From Podocnemis expansa (lineage: Eukaryota > Chordata > Testudines > Podocnemididae), in assembly GCA_007922195.1 (NCBI GenBank), contig ML682005.1, positions 42,193,177-42,257,176 of the forward strand: a DNA stretch of 64,000 nucleotides, read 5' to 3'. The position numbers were made by a program, and so were the translations under genes. Under the pieces are notes generated by a model. It was not told where the DNA came from. It worked only from the letters and a program-made list of their open reading frames with translations, and searched no databases. Shown here in pieces: positions 54,915 through 64,000 of the stretch. The number at the start of each line of letters is the position of its first letter. Position 1 is the first letter of the stretch.

Positions 54915-55921
54915 TCTTCTAGTTCATCTCATTGGCAACCAGTAATGAGTGGTGTGCCCCAGGGGTTGGTCCTGGGGCCAGTTCATCTTCATTAATGATC
55001 TGGATGATGGGATAGATTGCACACTTTAGTAAGTTTGTGGATGATACCAAACTGGGGGGAATGGTAGACACCCTGGAGGGCAGGGACAGGATTCAGGGAG
55101 ACCTAGACAAATTGGAGCAGTTTGCCAATAGAAATCTCATGAGGTTCAACAAGGAGAAGTGCAAAATCCTGCACTTGGGATGAAAAAACCCCATGTACTG
55201 CTACAGGCTGGGGAGTGATCAGCTAAATAGCAGCACTGGAGAAAAAGACCTGGGAGTCCTGGTGGATGGGAAGCTGGATATGAGTCAGCAGTGTGCTCTT
55301 GCTGCCAGAAAGGCCAATGGCATACTGGGCTGCATCAGAAGAAGTTTTGCCAGCAGATCGAGGGATGTGATCATTCCCCTCTATTCTGCACTGGTGAGGC
55401 CACATCTGGAATACTGTGTCCAGTTTTGGGCTTCCCACTACAAAAAGGACATGGACAAATTAGAGAGAGTCCAGTGGAGGGCAACAAAAATGATCAAAGG
55501 GCTGGAGCACAAGCCCTATGAAGAAAGACTGAAGGAACTAGGCTTATTTAGCCTGCAGAAGAGAAGACTGAGGGGGGATTTGATAGTAACCTTCAACTAC
55601 CTGAAGGGATGCTCCAAGGAGGATGGAGCTCGACTGTTCTCGGTAGTAACAGAGGACAGAACGAGCAGCAATGGTTTCAAGTTACAGCTGGGGAGGTCCA
55701 GACTGGATATTAGGAAAAACTTTCTTACTAGGCGAGTGGTGAAGCATTGGAATAAGTTGCCTAGGGAGGTGGTGGAATCTCCGTCTTTGGAGGTGTTCAA
55801 GGCCCAGCTGGACAAAGCCCTGGCTGGGATAATCTAGTGGGAGTGGTCCTGTTTTTTTGGCAGGGGGTTGGACTAGATGACCTCGTGGGGTCCCTTCCAA
55901 CCGTATGATTCTATGATTCTT
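54915..55921 (+). mobile_element. 5'-truncated CR1 LINE
   Basis: The C-terminal half of CR1 ORF2 followed by the CR1 3' tail. RT motifs SGVPQG near 54949 and FVDDTKLGG near 55035 (normally FADD) come first, out of frame with a long frame at 55193-55837 that contains [28 protein letters not shown] and RRLRGDLI and ends [15 protein letters not shown]. The tail GGTTGGACTAGATGACCTCG and terminal GATTCTATGATTCT are diagnostic. It is truncated and frameshifted, so immobile, but well preserved. Confidence 0.95.
55193..55837 (+). pseudogene. CR1 ORF2 C-terminal fragment, 214-codon open frame
   Basis: Uninterrupted frame with the conserved CR1 segments [59 protein letters not shown] and [20 protein letters not shown]. 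The RT catalytic part lies upstream in a different frame, so this is not a functional protein gene. Confidence 0.9.
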
Positions 55922-57372
55922 TCACCTTCCCTCAGACTCAGATGTACAGAAGCTCTCCTCCTCCCCATCCTTTCACAAGCTTTCTTCCCTTTCTTCAGGC
56001 TCCCACAGGTTCCCTGCCCCCTGGGGGCTGCAGGTCTGCTTTTTTCAGCATGGGATCAACACTCCCTTGTTCTTGAGCTACCTGGGTCACTATGGAAACC
56101 GTGGAAAATAACAACATTCTCCTCACTCCTGGGAGAAGCACCTTGAACAGCAGCAAGAACCAACTGTCACAGCTTGTGCTTCCTTCTCTTCCCAGCCTCA
56201 GGGACCCCCAGTCTGGAGCATGAGACACACACTCAGCACCAGCATCCAGCTTGCAGCCGCCGGGTGATGCACCAGGTGGCTCAGAGCTGAGTGTGAGGGG
56301 GCGAGAGAGCGAGAGTGAGGGCCCCCACAGGCGAGGTGCTGCTCCTTGCTCCCATTCCTCACCCCCTGCCTCGAGTTACCTTTGTCCCCTGTCTGCACTG
56401 GGGCTTCTCTTCCCTCTTCCAGGCTCTTGGCCTTTGAATGATGCACCTGCCGCTGTGAGTCTTACCCTGAGCCTCCCAATTTGATCACATGGTTGTCTAA
56501 GGGGTCCATTCATCCTGCACCCCTAGAAGGTGCCAACTGCTCCCATGTAATTATGTTGAGAGATGGACAATTTAAAACTCACCAGCTTACTTACCCAGTG
56601 AGTTTTCTGCCACCCCCCCCCCAAACATTTTCCTTCTCCCCATTGCATAGTGTCAGATGAACAATCCCAAAATATTCACAAATTTCATGCAAGTTTTTCA
56701 CAAATAAAATACTTGCAACCTAGCCCCTCCCCCTCCTTTCTCATTACTTGCCCAGCTCTGATTTGGTTTGTGTGTGTAGGATTAGTCTGTCTGTTTTATT
56801 GCAGTCTGGCAGCCTTCCCGCTTGGCTGGGTTCTTTCCCCCCTCTTCTGAGGTGGGGAGGGGAGGGAAGAAAAGAAGCAGGATAAAGTTTCCTGAGCAAC
56901 AGAGTAAAACCACTTGCAAAAGAAGAGTGCTGCCAGGCTCCTCAGCAACTGCAAAGCTAGACTTTAAAGATCCTGGCAGGACTATGGGTTTCTAACTCTT
57001 CTCAGTCATTTTTCTTCACCTTTACACCTGTACAGATTTTTTTTTTTGGCATGGTTTAGTGTAATCTCTGTTAGCCACCCCAGACTCTAGGGAGCAGCAA
57101 GAATTGGTTGCCTAGCAGAGGTTTCGCTTTTAAGACTGAACAGCCTTGTACTGGAAACCTTAGGGAATATCTAATCCCTCCCTGGTTGCTTCAGTTAGGA
57201 GGTGGTCCTTGGTGCAGGTATTGTGTGTGTGTGTGTTTACAGTTCACACACTGCAGGTATTTGACAGTGTGTGTGAGAGAGGAACATTCTTGTTGAATAA
57301 ACAGGTGCAGGCAGTGCCTGGTGGGCAGCACTGACTGTCCAGCAGCCATAGCAGCAGCCACAGGAGGTGAAT

Positions 57373-57665
57373 ATGAGTAGCCCCAGCACAAAGATGACAT
57401 TTCTGTCACAGCCGATGGTGAAGAGTGTGCTGGTGTATCGCAACGGGGACCCATTCTTCCCTGGGCATCGGGTACTCATCCATGAGAAGAAGGTGTCCAA
57501 TTTTGAGGTCTTCCTGAAGGAGGTGACAGGTGGAGTGAAGGCGCCTTTTGGGGCTGTGCGTAGCATCTACACCCCTCGTGGTGGGCATCGCATCCGTCAG
57601 TTGGAAGAGCTCCAGAGCGGAGAGCACTATGTGGCTGGTGGCAGAGAGACCTTCAAGAAACTCAA
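57373..57665 (+). CDS. DCDC2: DCDC2 exon 1
   Basis: 97 codons plus two bases, with donor CTCAA/GTGAGT. It holds nearly the whole first doublecortin domain. Upstream (about 57240-57372) is likely 5' UTR with a short (GT)n at 57222-57238; no strong CpG island is present. Confidence 0.95.
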
Positions 57666-60600
57666 GTGAGTGACGAATGAAAAAATAATTAGAAAACGTA
57701 ATGACACATTCACATCTAAACTATTATCGTTTATTTGTATTGCGGCAGCACCTTGGAGCCTGGTCATAGATGAGGATCCCATTGTGCTAGGTGCTGTGCA
57801 AACACAGAAAGGTGTCCCTGTCCTCAAAGAGTTTAAAAACTAAGTAAATGTCAGAAAAAATGTAAGAAAGTTTCATGCGGTGGTGGCTGTATGTGTGAGG
57901 GGAGAACTCCCTCTTTAAGGCCTAACACAGAATGATCATTTTAGTACATTTGCCTGTGCAAAAAATAAGAGAAATAGTCCGTAATGGACATAAGATCACA
58001 CAGGATGATGGCTCCCCCTCCCTGCCTGTGCTGCAGCTGGGGGGAGAGGAAGCAGCTGGGTTATTTCCATGGCCAGCAGCAGCCTGAAAATGTTAGCTGC
58101 CGGAAGGGAAGAGAAGGGATGGGAACTGATTCTAGCTGCAGGGGTGGGGAGGGGAGAAGAGATAAGCTCTACATTGCAAAGACATGGGCAGGGGCAACTT
58201 CTGTGCAAAGCAAAGGAAACGAGGGCAGCAGCCCTCACTACTAGATGGTTCTGATTTTCTGGTACAAACCCTGGCAGAAATCTAGGATAGACAGTGATGT
58301 GGTCCAGCATGTCTATCCCTTGCATTGCCCCTGCCTTTTAACCCTTTGTTTCCTTCAGTCTTTGTAGTTTTTCCTTGTTCAAGTCCTTACCCATCCCCAA
58401 CACGCAACTCAGGAGAAGTGCTAATAGTTCCTTCTGGGAGCAGGGAATGTTTATGCTCATCATTTCCTAGCCTTGCTCACTGTAGCCATGATCCTGTGTG
58501 ATGCTGAGTGCCCTCCTCACCTCACAGGAATGTCCAGCTCATGGCAGAATGAAAGCCTATTGCTAGCGCTAAGATTACATCAAGCTGGTCCCAGAAATTG
58601 TGAATTTGAATGAAGTCAGTGAAATGTTGAAAATGGTTGTAATGATACAGCATTTATTGATTGGGCCCTTAATCCAAGTAGCATTGTGTCCTGGTGCATG
58701 GGGTTGCAGTGCCATTCAGGTTTGGCCCATCTGCTCCATTCTTCCAATCCAAAGCAATGATGAACTTACAGAGGAGATTTATTGTGTCTTTTGATGTCTC
58801 AAAATGCCCCTAGTAGGAATTAAATTGCTTGTTATGGTAGGCTGTTGTCAGCAGCTTACATGCTACCTCTCTAAATATATTTTAAGATCCCAAAATACAG
58901 TAAAAACAAATAGCCATGCAAGCTCGTGCCAAACATCTAGCATCTGCAAAATCAGGCTTTATAGATTTTGTCTCTTATGGAAGAAGACTTGTTTTGGAAA
59001 GTAAAGAAGAATGTGGTTTCTATTACATAATGCAAACTGTACTCACGTATGCTTTTTGTGGTATTAGATTGTTGTATAAAAATTTAAAATCATTAAAGAG
59101 GATGCTTTAAGAAGAAGTAATCTACAATGCCAATAAAATCAACCTACAGTATTTTACATAGGGTTGGATAAAGTGGTAGAGAAAATATTTTCAGGAAAAA
59201 TTTTGTGTTGGCAGGGAAGTAGACTAGATAACTTAACAGATCTTTTCCACTTCTACCTTCAGAGATATTACTGTTTCATAATTAAGTTTGTATATATGTA
59301 TTAATTTTATGTGGTGGTATAATTTTACACAGTACTTTACAAACACAGATAAGACACATTTCCTGCTCAAAGAGCTTACAATCTCAACATAAGAGGGCAA
59401 AATAAAAGCAAGACAGGATGCAGAGCAGATGTTAAGAATGTGAGAATTATTACTGAAGAGGAGAAGAAGAGAGGAGGGATTGATTGAATGGAAAAGTTGT
59501 AAGAAAAGACTTGATAGGGGTGGGGGAGAGAGAAAGAGAGTGTGCCTCAGAGTATTTCAGGCATGGGGGACAAAAGCATCTATGATAAGGTACCCGATCC
59601 TCGTCTTAATAAATACAACACTGAGATGGAGTTACTCTTTATTAACACTGGTGTAACTGAGAGTATATCAGGCCCAGAATGTACATCCATAATAATAATA
59701 AAACCATTTGTTTCCCATGATTGCTTATGGGCTGTGGTGCTAAACTGAGGTGAATTTGGGAAGGAGAACTTGGGAGGGAGACACTGGAATGTAATGGAAC
59801 AGATTGGAGTGGCAGAATGCAAAAGAAAGTTGTGGGTGTCTTCATTTCTCTGTAACAATCATGGCCAGGTTTTTTGTGGAAACCAGGACTGTGAAAGGAA
59901 TTGTGCTTTCAATCATTGCTGAATTATATATTTAAGGGTAAGTGGCTGTTTCTCCTTTTTAGAACTCAAACTTCAATCCCCAAGCGCTCTTTACATGCCA
60001 TAACTTCCTACCATCTTTATGCTTGTCACTTCTCAGAATATACATTAAAAATAAAAAAGAGCTGAATCCTCTTTTTTAAAATAGTGCCATAAATATAGAT
60101 TGGAGTTTTCAGAGGCACTCAGCATTGGCCTGTTCTTGCTCCTGTTAAAGGTCGATGGGAATTTTATGACTCACTTCACTGAGAGCAGGATTAGGCAATT
60201 GCTGGCCACTCTTGAAAAATCCCATTCTTCTGTAAAGCCACAGTATAAAAAGAGGAGAAGTGTCTAGTTACATAAAATATTGTTTCTGAGCATATCAGAC
60301 TGGATCCTCTACCATCTTCCAGATTGTATGATCATTTACAGCTGTGTTAAGGGAGTGTAAGTTGTGTGTGTACATATGTATAGAGCAGGGGTCTGCAACC
60401 TGCAGCTCCAGAGCTATATGTGGCTCTTAGAATGTCTTCATGCAGCTCCAGACTCTGGGCCTGCCCACTGTCACCAGGGGAACTTGCAGGAGGTCCGCGC
60501 CAGGGGACCTTGTCGCAGGAGCCCTGGCCCAGCTCCCCTATCCCCCACAAGGAGGCTACACCCATTGTGGCTCTCAAATCCAGAGCCATAACATGGCGAT

Positions 60601-61132
60601 CCAGCTTGAAACGCACCCCTTGCCATTAGTGGTGCTTGGGGCTGTCACCATGAAACACGTCCTTTAACAGAGCAGCTCCACTGAGCCGCTCCGGTGTGCC
60701 CAGGGCAAAGCCCCATAGGCCCAGGCGTAGTTACGGCCCTGCTCAAATCACTTGGGTAATGAAGGGATTTTTAAAAAATGTCTCCTCTTATCTTTTGGAT
60801 TTCCGACCCCTGGTATAGAACACGTTCTTAGGGCTTGTCTGCACAGAAACTTTGTGAATGGTAAGTTGGAACATAAAGCTGTAGTCTACTATGTCCCAGC
60901 GAACTGTGTGGACCCAACTACTGTATCCAAAAAAGTTCTGTAGTGCAGTAGCAGGGTCACATAGTGACTTAATGCACAAGAAATTAGTGCACTGTGGATT
61001 CACACCCAGTGGACAAGCCTCTAGTGCTCTGGTGATTTTATTCTAGGCCTTTGACACTTTTTCTTGGGAGGCATCTATTCTTCCTGAGATTTTTGTCTAT
61101 TTTAGCCTTGTAAGTTTAAGGTCTTTCAAATT

Positions 61133-61163
<31 letters not shown>

Positions 61164-64000
61164 TTTCCCTCAGTAAACCTTGATATCTCTCCACCTGGAC
61201 AAGCCTTAGCAATATTTATTGTGAGGCTTGAGTGCTCTGCTTTGAAACCTTGGCCCTTATCCTGCAGAGTCTCTGCACATTCATCTCTTGTGTTTCAATG
61301 CTTTGCCTTAATGTTTGATGCGTTGCCTTGAAACCGTGCTGAATTTTGAGACTCCAGCACTCAGAAGACTCGAGTTCAGTCCTCTGGAGTCTTGGTGCTT
61401 TGGCACCAGTACTTCCAAGTTAATGGTGTTTATTCATTGCAGCATCATTTTTATTCAGGCTTCCTTAATTTGAAACATCATGAGTCTGAAAACCTCTAGG
61501 ATAAAGGGCTTGATTCTGTGGAAGACACATATCCCAGCCGCTGACCACACAATAGTAATGCTTCTGGCTGACTATGCTTGCATCTTGGATTCCCAGCAGA
61601 AGTTCTGGTGGGAGAAATGTATCATATTCTGGTCATCTACTGCACCATTTGTGACTGATTTCAAGAAAACCTGTTGGAAGTGTGTGTGTGTGTGTGGGGG
61701 GGAGGGGACCTGTACTGAGCTCAGCTCACTTACTGATTTCCAAAGGGATAGCCGTGTTAGTCTACTCCAGTAAAAAAACAACAAGCAGTTGTGTGGCACT
61801 TTAAGACTAACAGATTTATTTTTTGTATGAGCTTTCGTGGGGGGAGATCCCACTTCCTCAGATGTGGGATCTTCTCCCACGAAAGCTCATACAAAAAATA
61901 AATCTGTTAGTCTTAAAGTGCCACACAATCACTTACTGATGCCCCTGAACTCCCAGCAGAAAGTACAATTGAGTAGACCCTACACTGAGTGGTGATTAAC
62001 TGGCTTCCAACTGACAGCACCAGTTAGGAGAACCCAGTAAAAAAACAAAGAGCTTAAAGGAGACACATGGTTGAATTTCAGCCATCTGCCAGCTCATCCT
62101 TCTGGCAGGAAGTGCCGAAATGAAGCACTGTGCTGAGATCCACCTGCCCACTGCAGCATCCTGGGCTCCAGCGCTTTGCAAGGTCCTGCAGTGAGTTGCA
62201 GCCAAAGTCTCTATGCAGTCTCTGCTCCTGATGCCTGGCACCCTTGGGAGACCTATATTTTTCTTAGTTTTTCATTGCATAGCTACATGGGCAGAGTTAG
62301 GGTAGTTTGGGTGCTTTGTTTGAAGAATGCAACCCCAAATTCCTAAGGTTGAGGTGTTTTGTTTTTTAAATTAATTTTCTTGAAAGGCAATATACAGTCA
62401 ACCAACTAAATGTGTGCTGCAATCCAAGCTTCCAAGTTTTTTTTATGGGGGAATAGAGGTTTTTATGTATTGTATGGATTCACATTGTTCTTACAACTGA
62501 AAAGCTATGAAGGGAAGCTGATGCTGTCACCTGAATGCAAGAGCCCATAGATCAAGTTTTCCAAAGAGACTTAGTCTCCGAAGTTACTTAAGTGCTTTTG
62601 AAAATGGGATTTTGCTTCCTAAGTAACTTAAGTGCTTTTGAAAATTTTACCAAATATCTTTGACTAGCTACAGGAGAAAGGAGGAAGGTTTCCAATGTAT
62701 CAGACAGCTACTATCAGCGGCTGAGTCCTTGAGCAGGGGCCAGAGACAGAACCCTGACAGGAATCCTAGCACAACACCTGTACATCTAACCTATTTACTG
62801 CACCTTCTCACAGTTGTATCTGAGCCTGTCTGTAGTGAGGGGTTGTGCTTTTTACCTGGGCTCTGTCCCTGACTTTAGCTGGAGACTTCTCTCTTTTTAG
62901 TGTCAGCTTCTGTCTGGTAGGCATTGGGTGAACTTTTTAATTAAAACCCTGAATTAAAATTGCTTTCTGCTATTGTGGCATGATTCCTTGTCAGTGCTGC
63001 AAATGGTCAGGTTATTTCAGTGTAAAACTTTGGTTATAATTATATAGGTGAAAGCTCCCTACAGCTTATTTTACTTGTACTAATTTAATTAAATGTAAGA
63101 AAAATTAAATATGAGAAAAATATTTATATTGTTGAGATTAAATGCTGCTCTAAATAATCTATACCATTCTTTTCTCTTCCCCCAGCTATTTGGAAATAGG
63201 AGAGGTAAAGAAAAAGCCTGCAGAAGTCAATAATGAGGTAATGTGACTCAACTATTAAAAAAATCTAGCGTTAATGTTGGGGACATCTCCAGTTTTACTT
63301 TTTGTGAATATACCACTTCATGGTTATGAAGTAAAAAAAGAGTAAAGCATATATTTTGGGAGGAAGAAGGGTGCCAAAAATCCATATTTTGTTTATATTT
63401 TCCCTAGTTGCTAGGTATTTTTATTCCCAGCATTGTATTGGAAATTTTTGTTGTTAGTCCACAAACATGCTTTAAGGCATTATTTTAAATTGAATTTCAT
63501 ATATAAAGCCTTCCTTATTTGTTTAATTTAAAGAAATAAGCACTTGCAGAAGGGAAAGGGACAAAATTGGTAAGGAAAAGTATTTGTGGCCTTGGTCCTG
63601 CAGATGTACTCATTTATAACATTAAGGTGTGAGTGGTCCCATTGAATTTATGTCAATAGTCATGTGAGTGAAATTACACACCTACAATAGAGTTTGCAGG
63701 CTCAGGGCCTGCTTTTCTCAATTTTCTTAGAGGTTTAAAAAAAAGCAGAGGAAACTGTTTTATATTTTGTTTAATTAATTCATTATTTGCGTTACATTAG
63801 CTCCCAGAATCCCCATTGAGATCCGGGTTGCATAGGGCTAGATGTTGACCAGTGAGCTTTCTGATGGCTTTCCAAGCAGCTCTTGGCTTCTGTCAGAGTA
63901 ACCTTTAGAAAAACAACTTCCTCTGTCTTTCTTCTGCTTGTACTGAGGAAATATCCACTCTCACCATCCACTCCATTTCTTCCTAAGTTGCCATAGAAAG
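57373..64000 (+). CDS. DCDC2: DCDC2, doublecortin domain-containing protein 2 (first two coding exons; continues beyond window)
   Basis: Microtubule-binding protein of cilia and migrating neurons. Exon 1 is 57373-57665 and exon 2 is 63186-63237; the split Asn codon AA|C joins them. The start ATG gives MSSPSTKMTFLSQPMVKSVL, whose SQPxVKSVLVYRNGDPF aligns with mammals. The first DCX domain covers about residues 16-98, with NFEVFLKEVTGGVKAPFGAV, IYTPRGGHRIRQLEELQSG and HYVAGGRETFKKLNYLEIGE. The second DCX domain and the acidic tail lie to the right. An in-frame GTG at 57367 is not taken as start. It faces away from MRS2. Confidence 0.95.
57730..57850 (+). repeat. Ancient amniote interspersed repeat, copy 1
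   Basis: CCCATTGTGCTAGGTGCTGT, GCAAACACAGAAAGGTGTCC and GTCCTCAAAGAGTTTAAAA are a common old retroposon tail in amniotes. A related copy is at 59315-59410. I do not recall the family name with certainty. Confidence 0.55.
59315..59410 (+). repeat. Ancient amniote interspersed repeat, copy 2
   Basis: CACAGTACTTTACAAACACA and TCAAAGAGCTTACAATCTCA match the same family as 57730-57850. In DCDC2 intron 1. Confidence 0.5.
60386..60812. mobile_element. hAT-like family A element with an internal extra repeat
   Basis: Termini CAGGGGTCTGCAACCTGCAG and TTCCGACCCCTG. Flanks GTATAGAG and GTATAGAA (7 of 8). The body is in the opposite orientation to 21193 and includes, at about 60595-60742, copy 3 of the 10480/43680 repeat. 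In DCDC2 intron 1. Confidence 0.8.
60595..60742 (+). repeat. Copy 3 of the three-copy interspersed repeat
   Basis: ACGCACCCCTTGCCATTAGT, CAGCTCCACTGAGCCGCTCC, GGGCAAAGCCCCATAGG and GTAGTTACGGCCCTG. It sits inside the hAT element, so either it inserted there or it was part of that family. Confidence 0.55.
60832..61019. mobile_element. Foldback/MITE-like element
   Basis: Left end GGCTTGTCTGCACAG and right end CCAGTGGACAAGCC are inverted repeats. The interior is non-coding. It begins within 20 bp of the right end of the hAT element at 60386. Confidence 0.6.
61131..61166. repeat. (TTTA)n microsatellite
   Basis: About nine TTTA units in DCDC2 intron 1. Confidence 0.9.
61676..61705. repeat. (TG)n then G-run
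   Basis: TGTGTGTGTGTGTGTG followed by a G-rich stretch, in DCDC2 intron 1. Confidence 0.85.
61738..61928. mobile_element. Palindromic Penelope-like insert, 12-bp target duplication
   Basis: Flanked by TCACTTACTGAT at 61726-61737 and 61929-61940. The left arm begins CCAAAGGGATAGCCGTGTTA, and the two inverted arms meet near 61862. On the minus strand the left arm keeps a CTGAGGA core box and GAAA, so the hammerhead consensus CUGANGA is intact there. In DCDC2 intron 1. Confidence 0.85.
63186..63237 (+). CDS. DCDC2: DCDC2 exon 2, 52-nt
   Basis: Acceptor TCTCTTCCCCCAG. Completes Asn and encodes YLEIGEVKKKPAEVNNE before GTAATG, ending in phase 0. Mammals have YLDIGEIKKRPMEVVNTE at the same place. 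Confidence 0.93.

Larger units (their letters stand above)
42409..57372. other. Intergenic region between MRS2 and DCDC2 promoters
   Basis: About 15 kb with dispersed repeats (listed separately), an 81-bp minisatellite and a CR1 tail. The stretches 46000-47480, 47650-50420 and 52910-54900 show no recognisable exon or repeat boundary beyond short A/T-rich tracts. No conserved coding frame was found. Confidence 0.65.
57666..63185 (+). other. DCDC2: DCDC2 intron 1
   Basis: 5.5 kb intron between the donor GTGAGT and acceptor CCCCCAG. It contains two old interspersed repeats, a hAT element, a foldback element, a palindromic Penelope-like insert and microsatellites. The stretches 57860-59300, 59420-60370 and 61960-63180 show nothing further that I can recognise. 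Confidence 0.75.

Noticed and set aside
55193..55837. 214-codon open frame as a host gene
   Set aside because: Clearly the C-terminus of CR1 ORF2, followed by the CR1 3' tail.
57367..57372. GTG at 57367 as start of DCDC2
   Set aside because: The ATG at 57373 gives the N-terminus expected from the family; non-ATG initiation is not needed.

Overview
The window is vertebrate nuclear DNA: long introns with GT/AG borders, one CpG island, no operons and no closely packed reading frames. The repeat content (a truncated CR1 LINE with the ATTCTATGATTCT tail, a DIRS-type tyrosine-recombinase retroelement, Penelope-like fragments, many hAT-type and foldback miniature elements, one MIR-like core SINE) fits a sauropsid, most probably a turtle. 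The species call is inference from repeat families and gene order.

Three protein-coding genes are supported by exon-by-exon translation with matching splice phases. GPLD1 (GPI-specific phospholipase D, plus strand) has its last 15 coding exons between 6876 and 22366; its 5' exons lie left of the window. MRS2 (mitochondrial Mg2+ channel, minus strand) is complete, with 10 coding exons from the start codon at 42408 to the stop at 27986-27988 and a 390-residue product. DCDC2 (doublecortin-domain protein, plus strand) starts at 57373; two coding exons are visible and the gene runs off the right edge. GPLD1 and MRS2 are tail to tail about 5.6 kb apart. MRS2 and DCDC2 are head to head about 15 kb apart. 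This neighbour order is the one known in human 6p22. The three products work in different places: secreted GPI hydrolysis, mitochondrial Mg2+ uptake, and ciliary or cortical microtubules. No shared pathway is implied.

Layout: 1-5622 decayed DIRS retrotransposon, apparently inside a GPLD1 intron; 5623-22366 GPLD1 exons and introns with several miniature elements; 22367-27985 intergenic; 27986-42408 MRS2, with a GC-rich ~55-85 bp minisatellite and a 10-base assembly gap in intron 1; 42085-42560 CpG island over MRS2 exon 1; 42409-57372 intergenic, with an inverted partner of the minisatellite, an 81-bp tandem repeat and a CR1 tail; 57373-64000 DCDC2 exons 1-2 and introns.

The most interesting non-genic signal is one repeat family present at least eight times. 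Six copies are flanked by 12-15 bp target-site duplications, several copies are head-to-head palindromes, and the family contains a ~41-nt segment resembling a minimal type I hammerhead ribozyme. I interpret it as Penelope-like retroelement debris. No CRISPR array, tRNA, rRNA or prokaryotic feature was seen.
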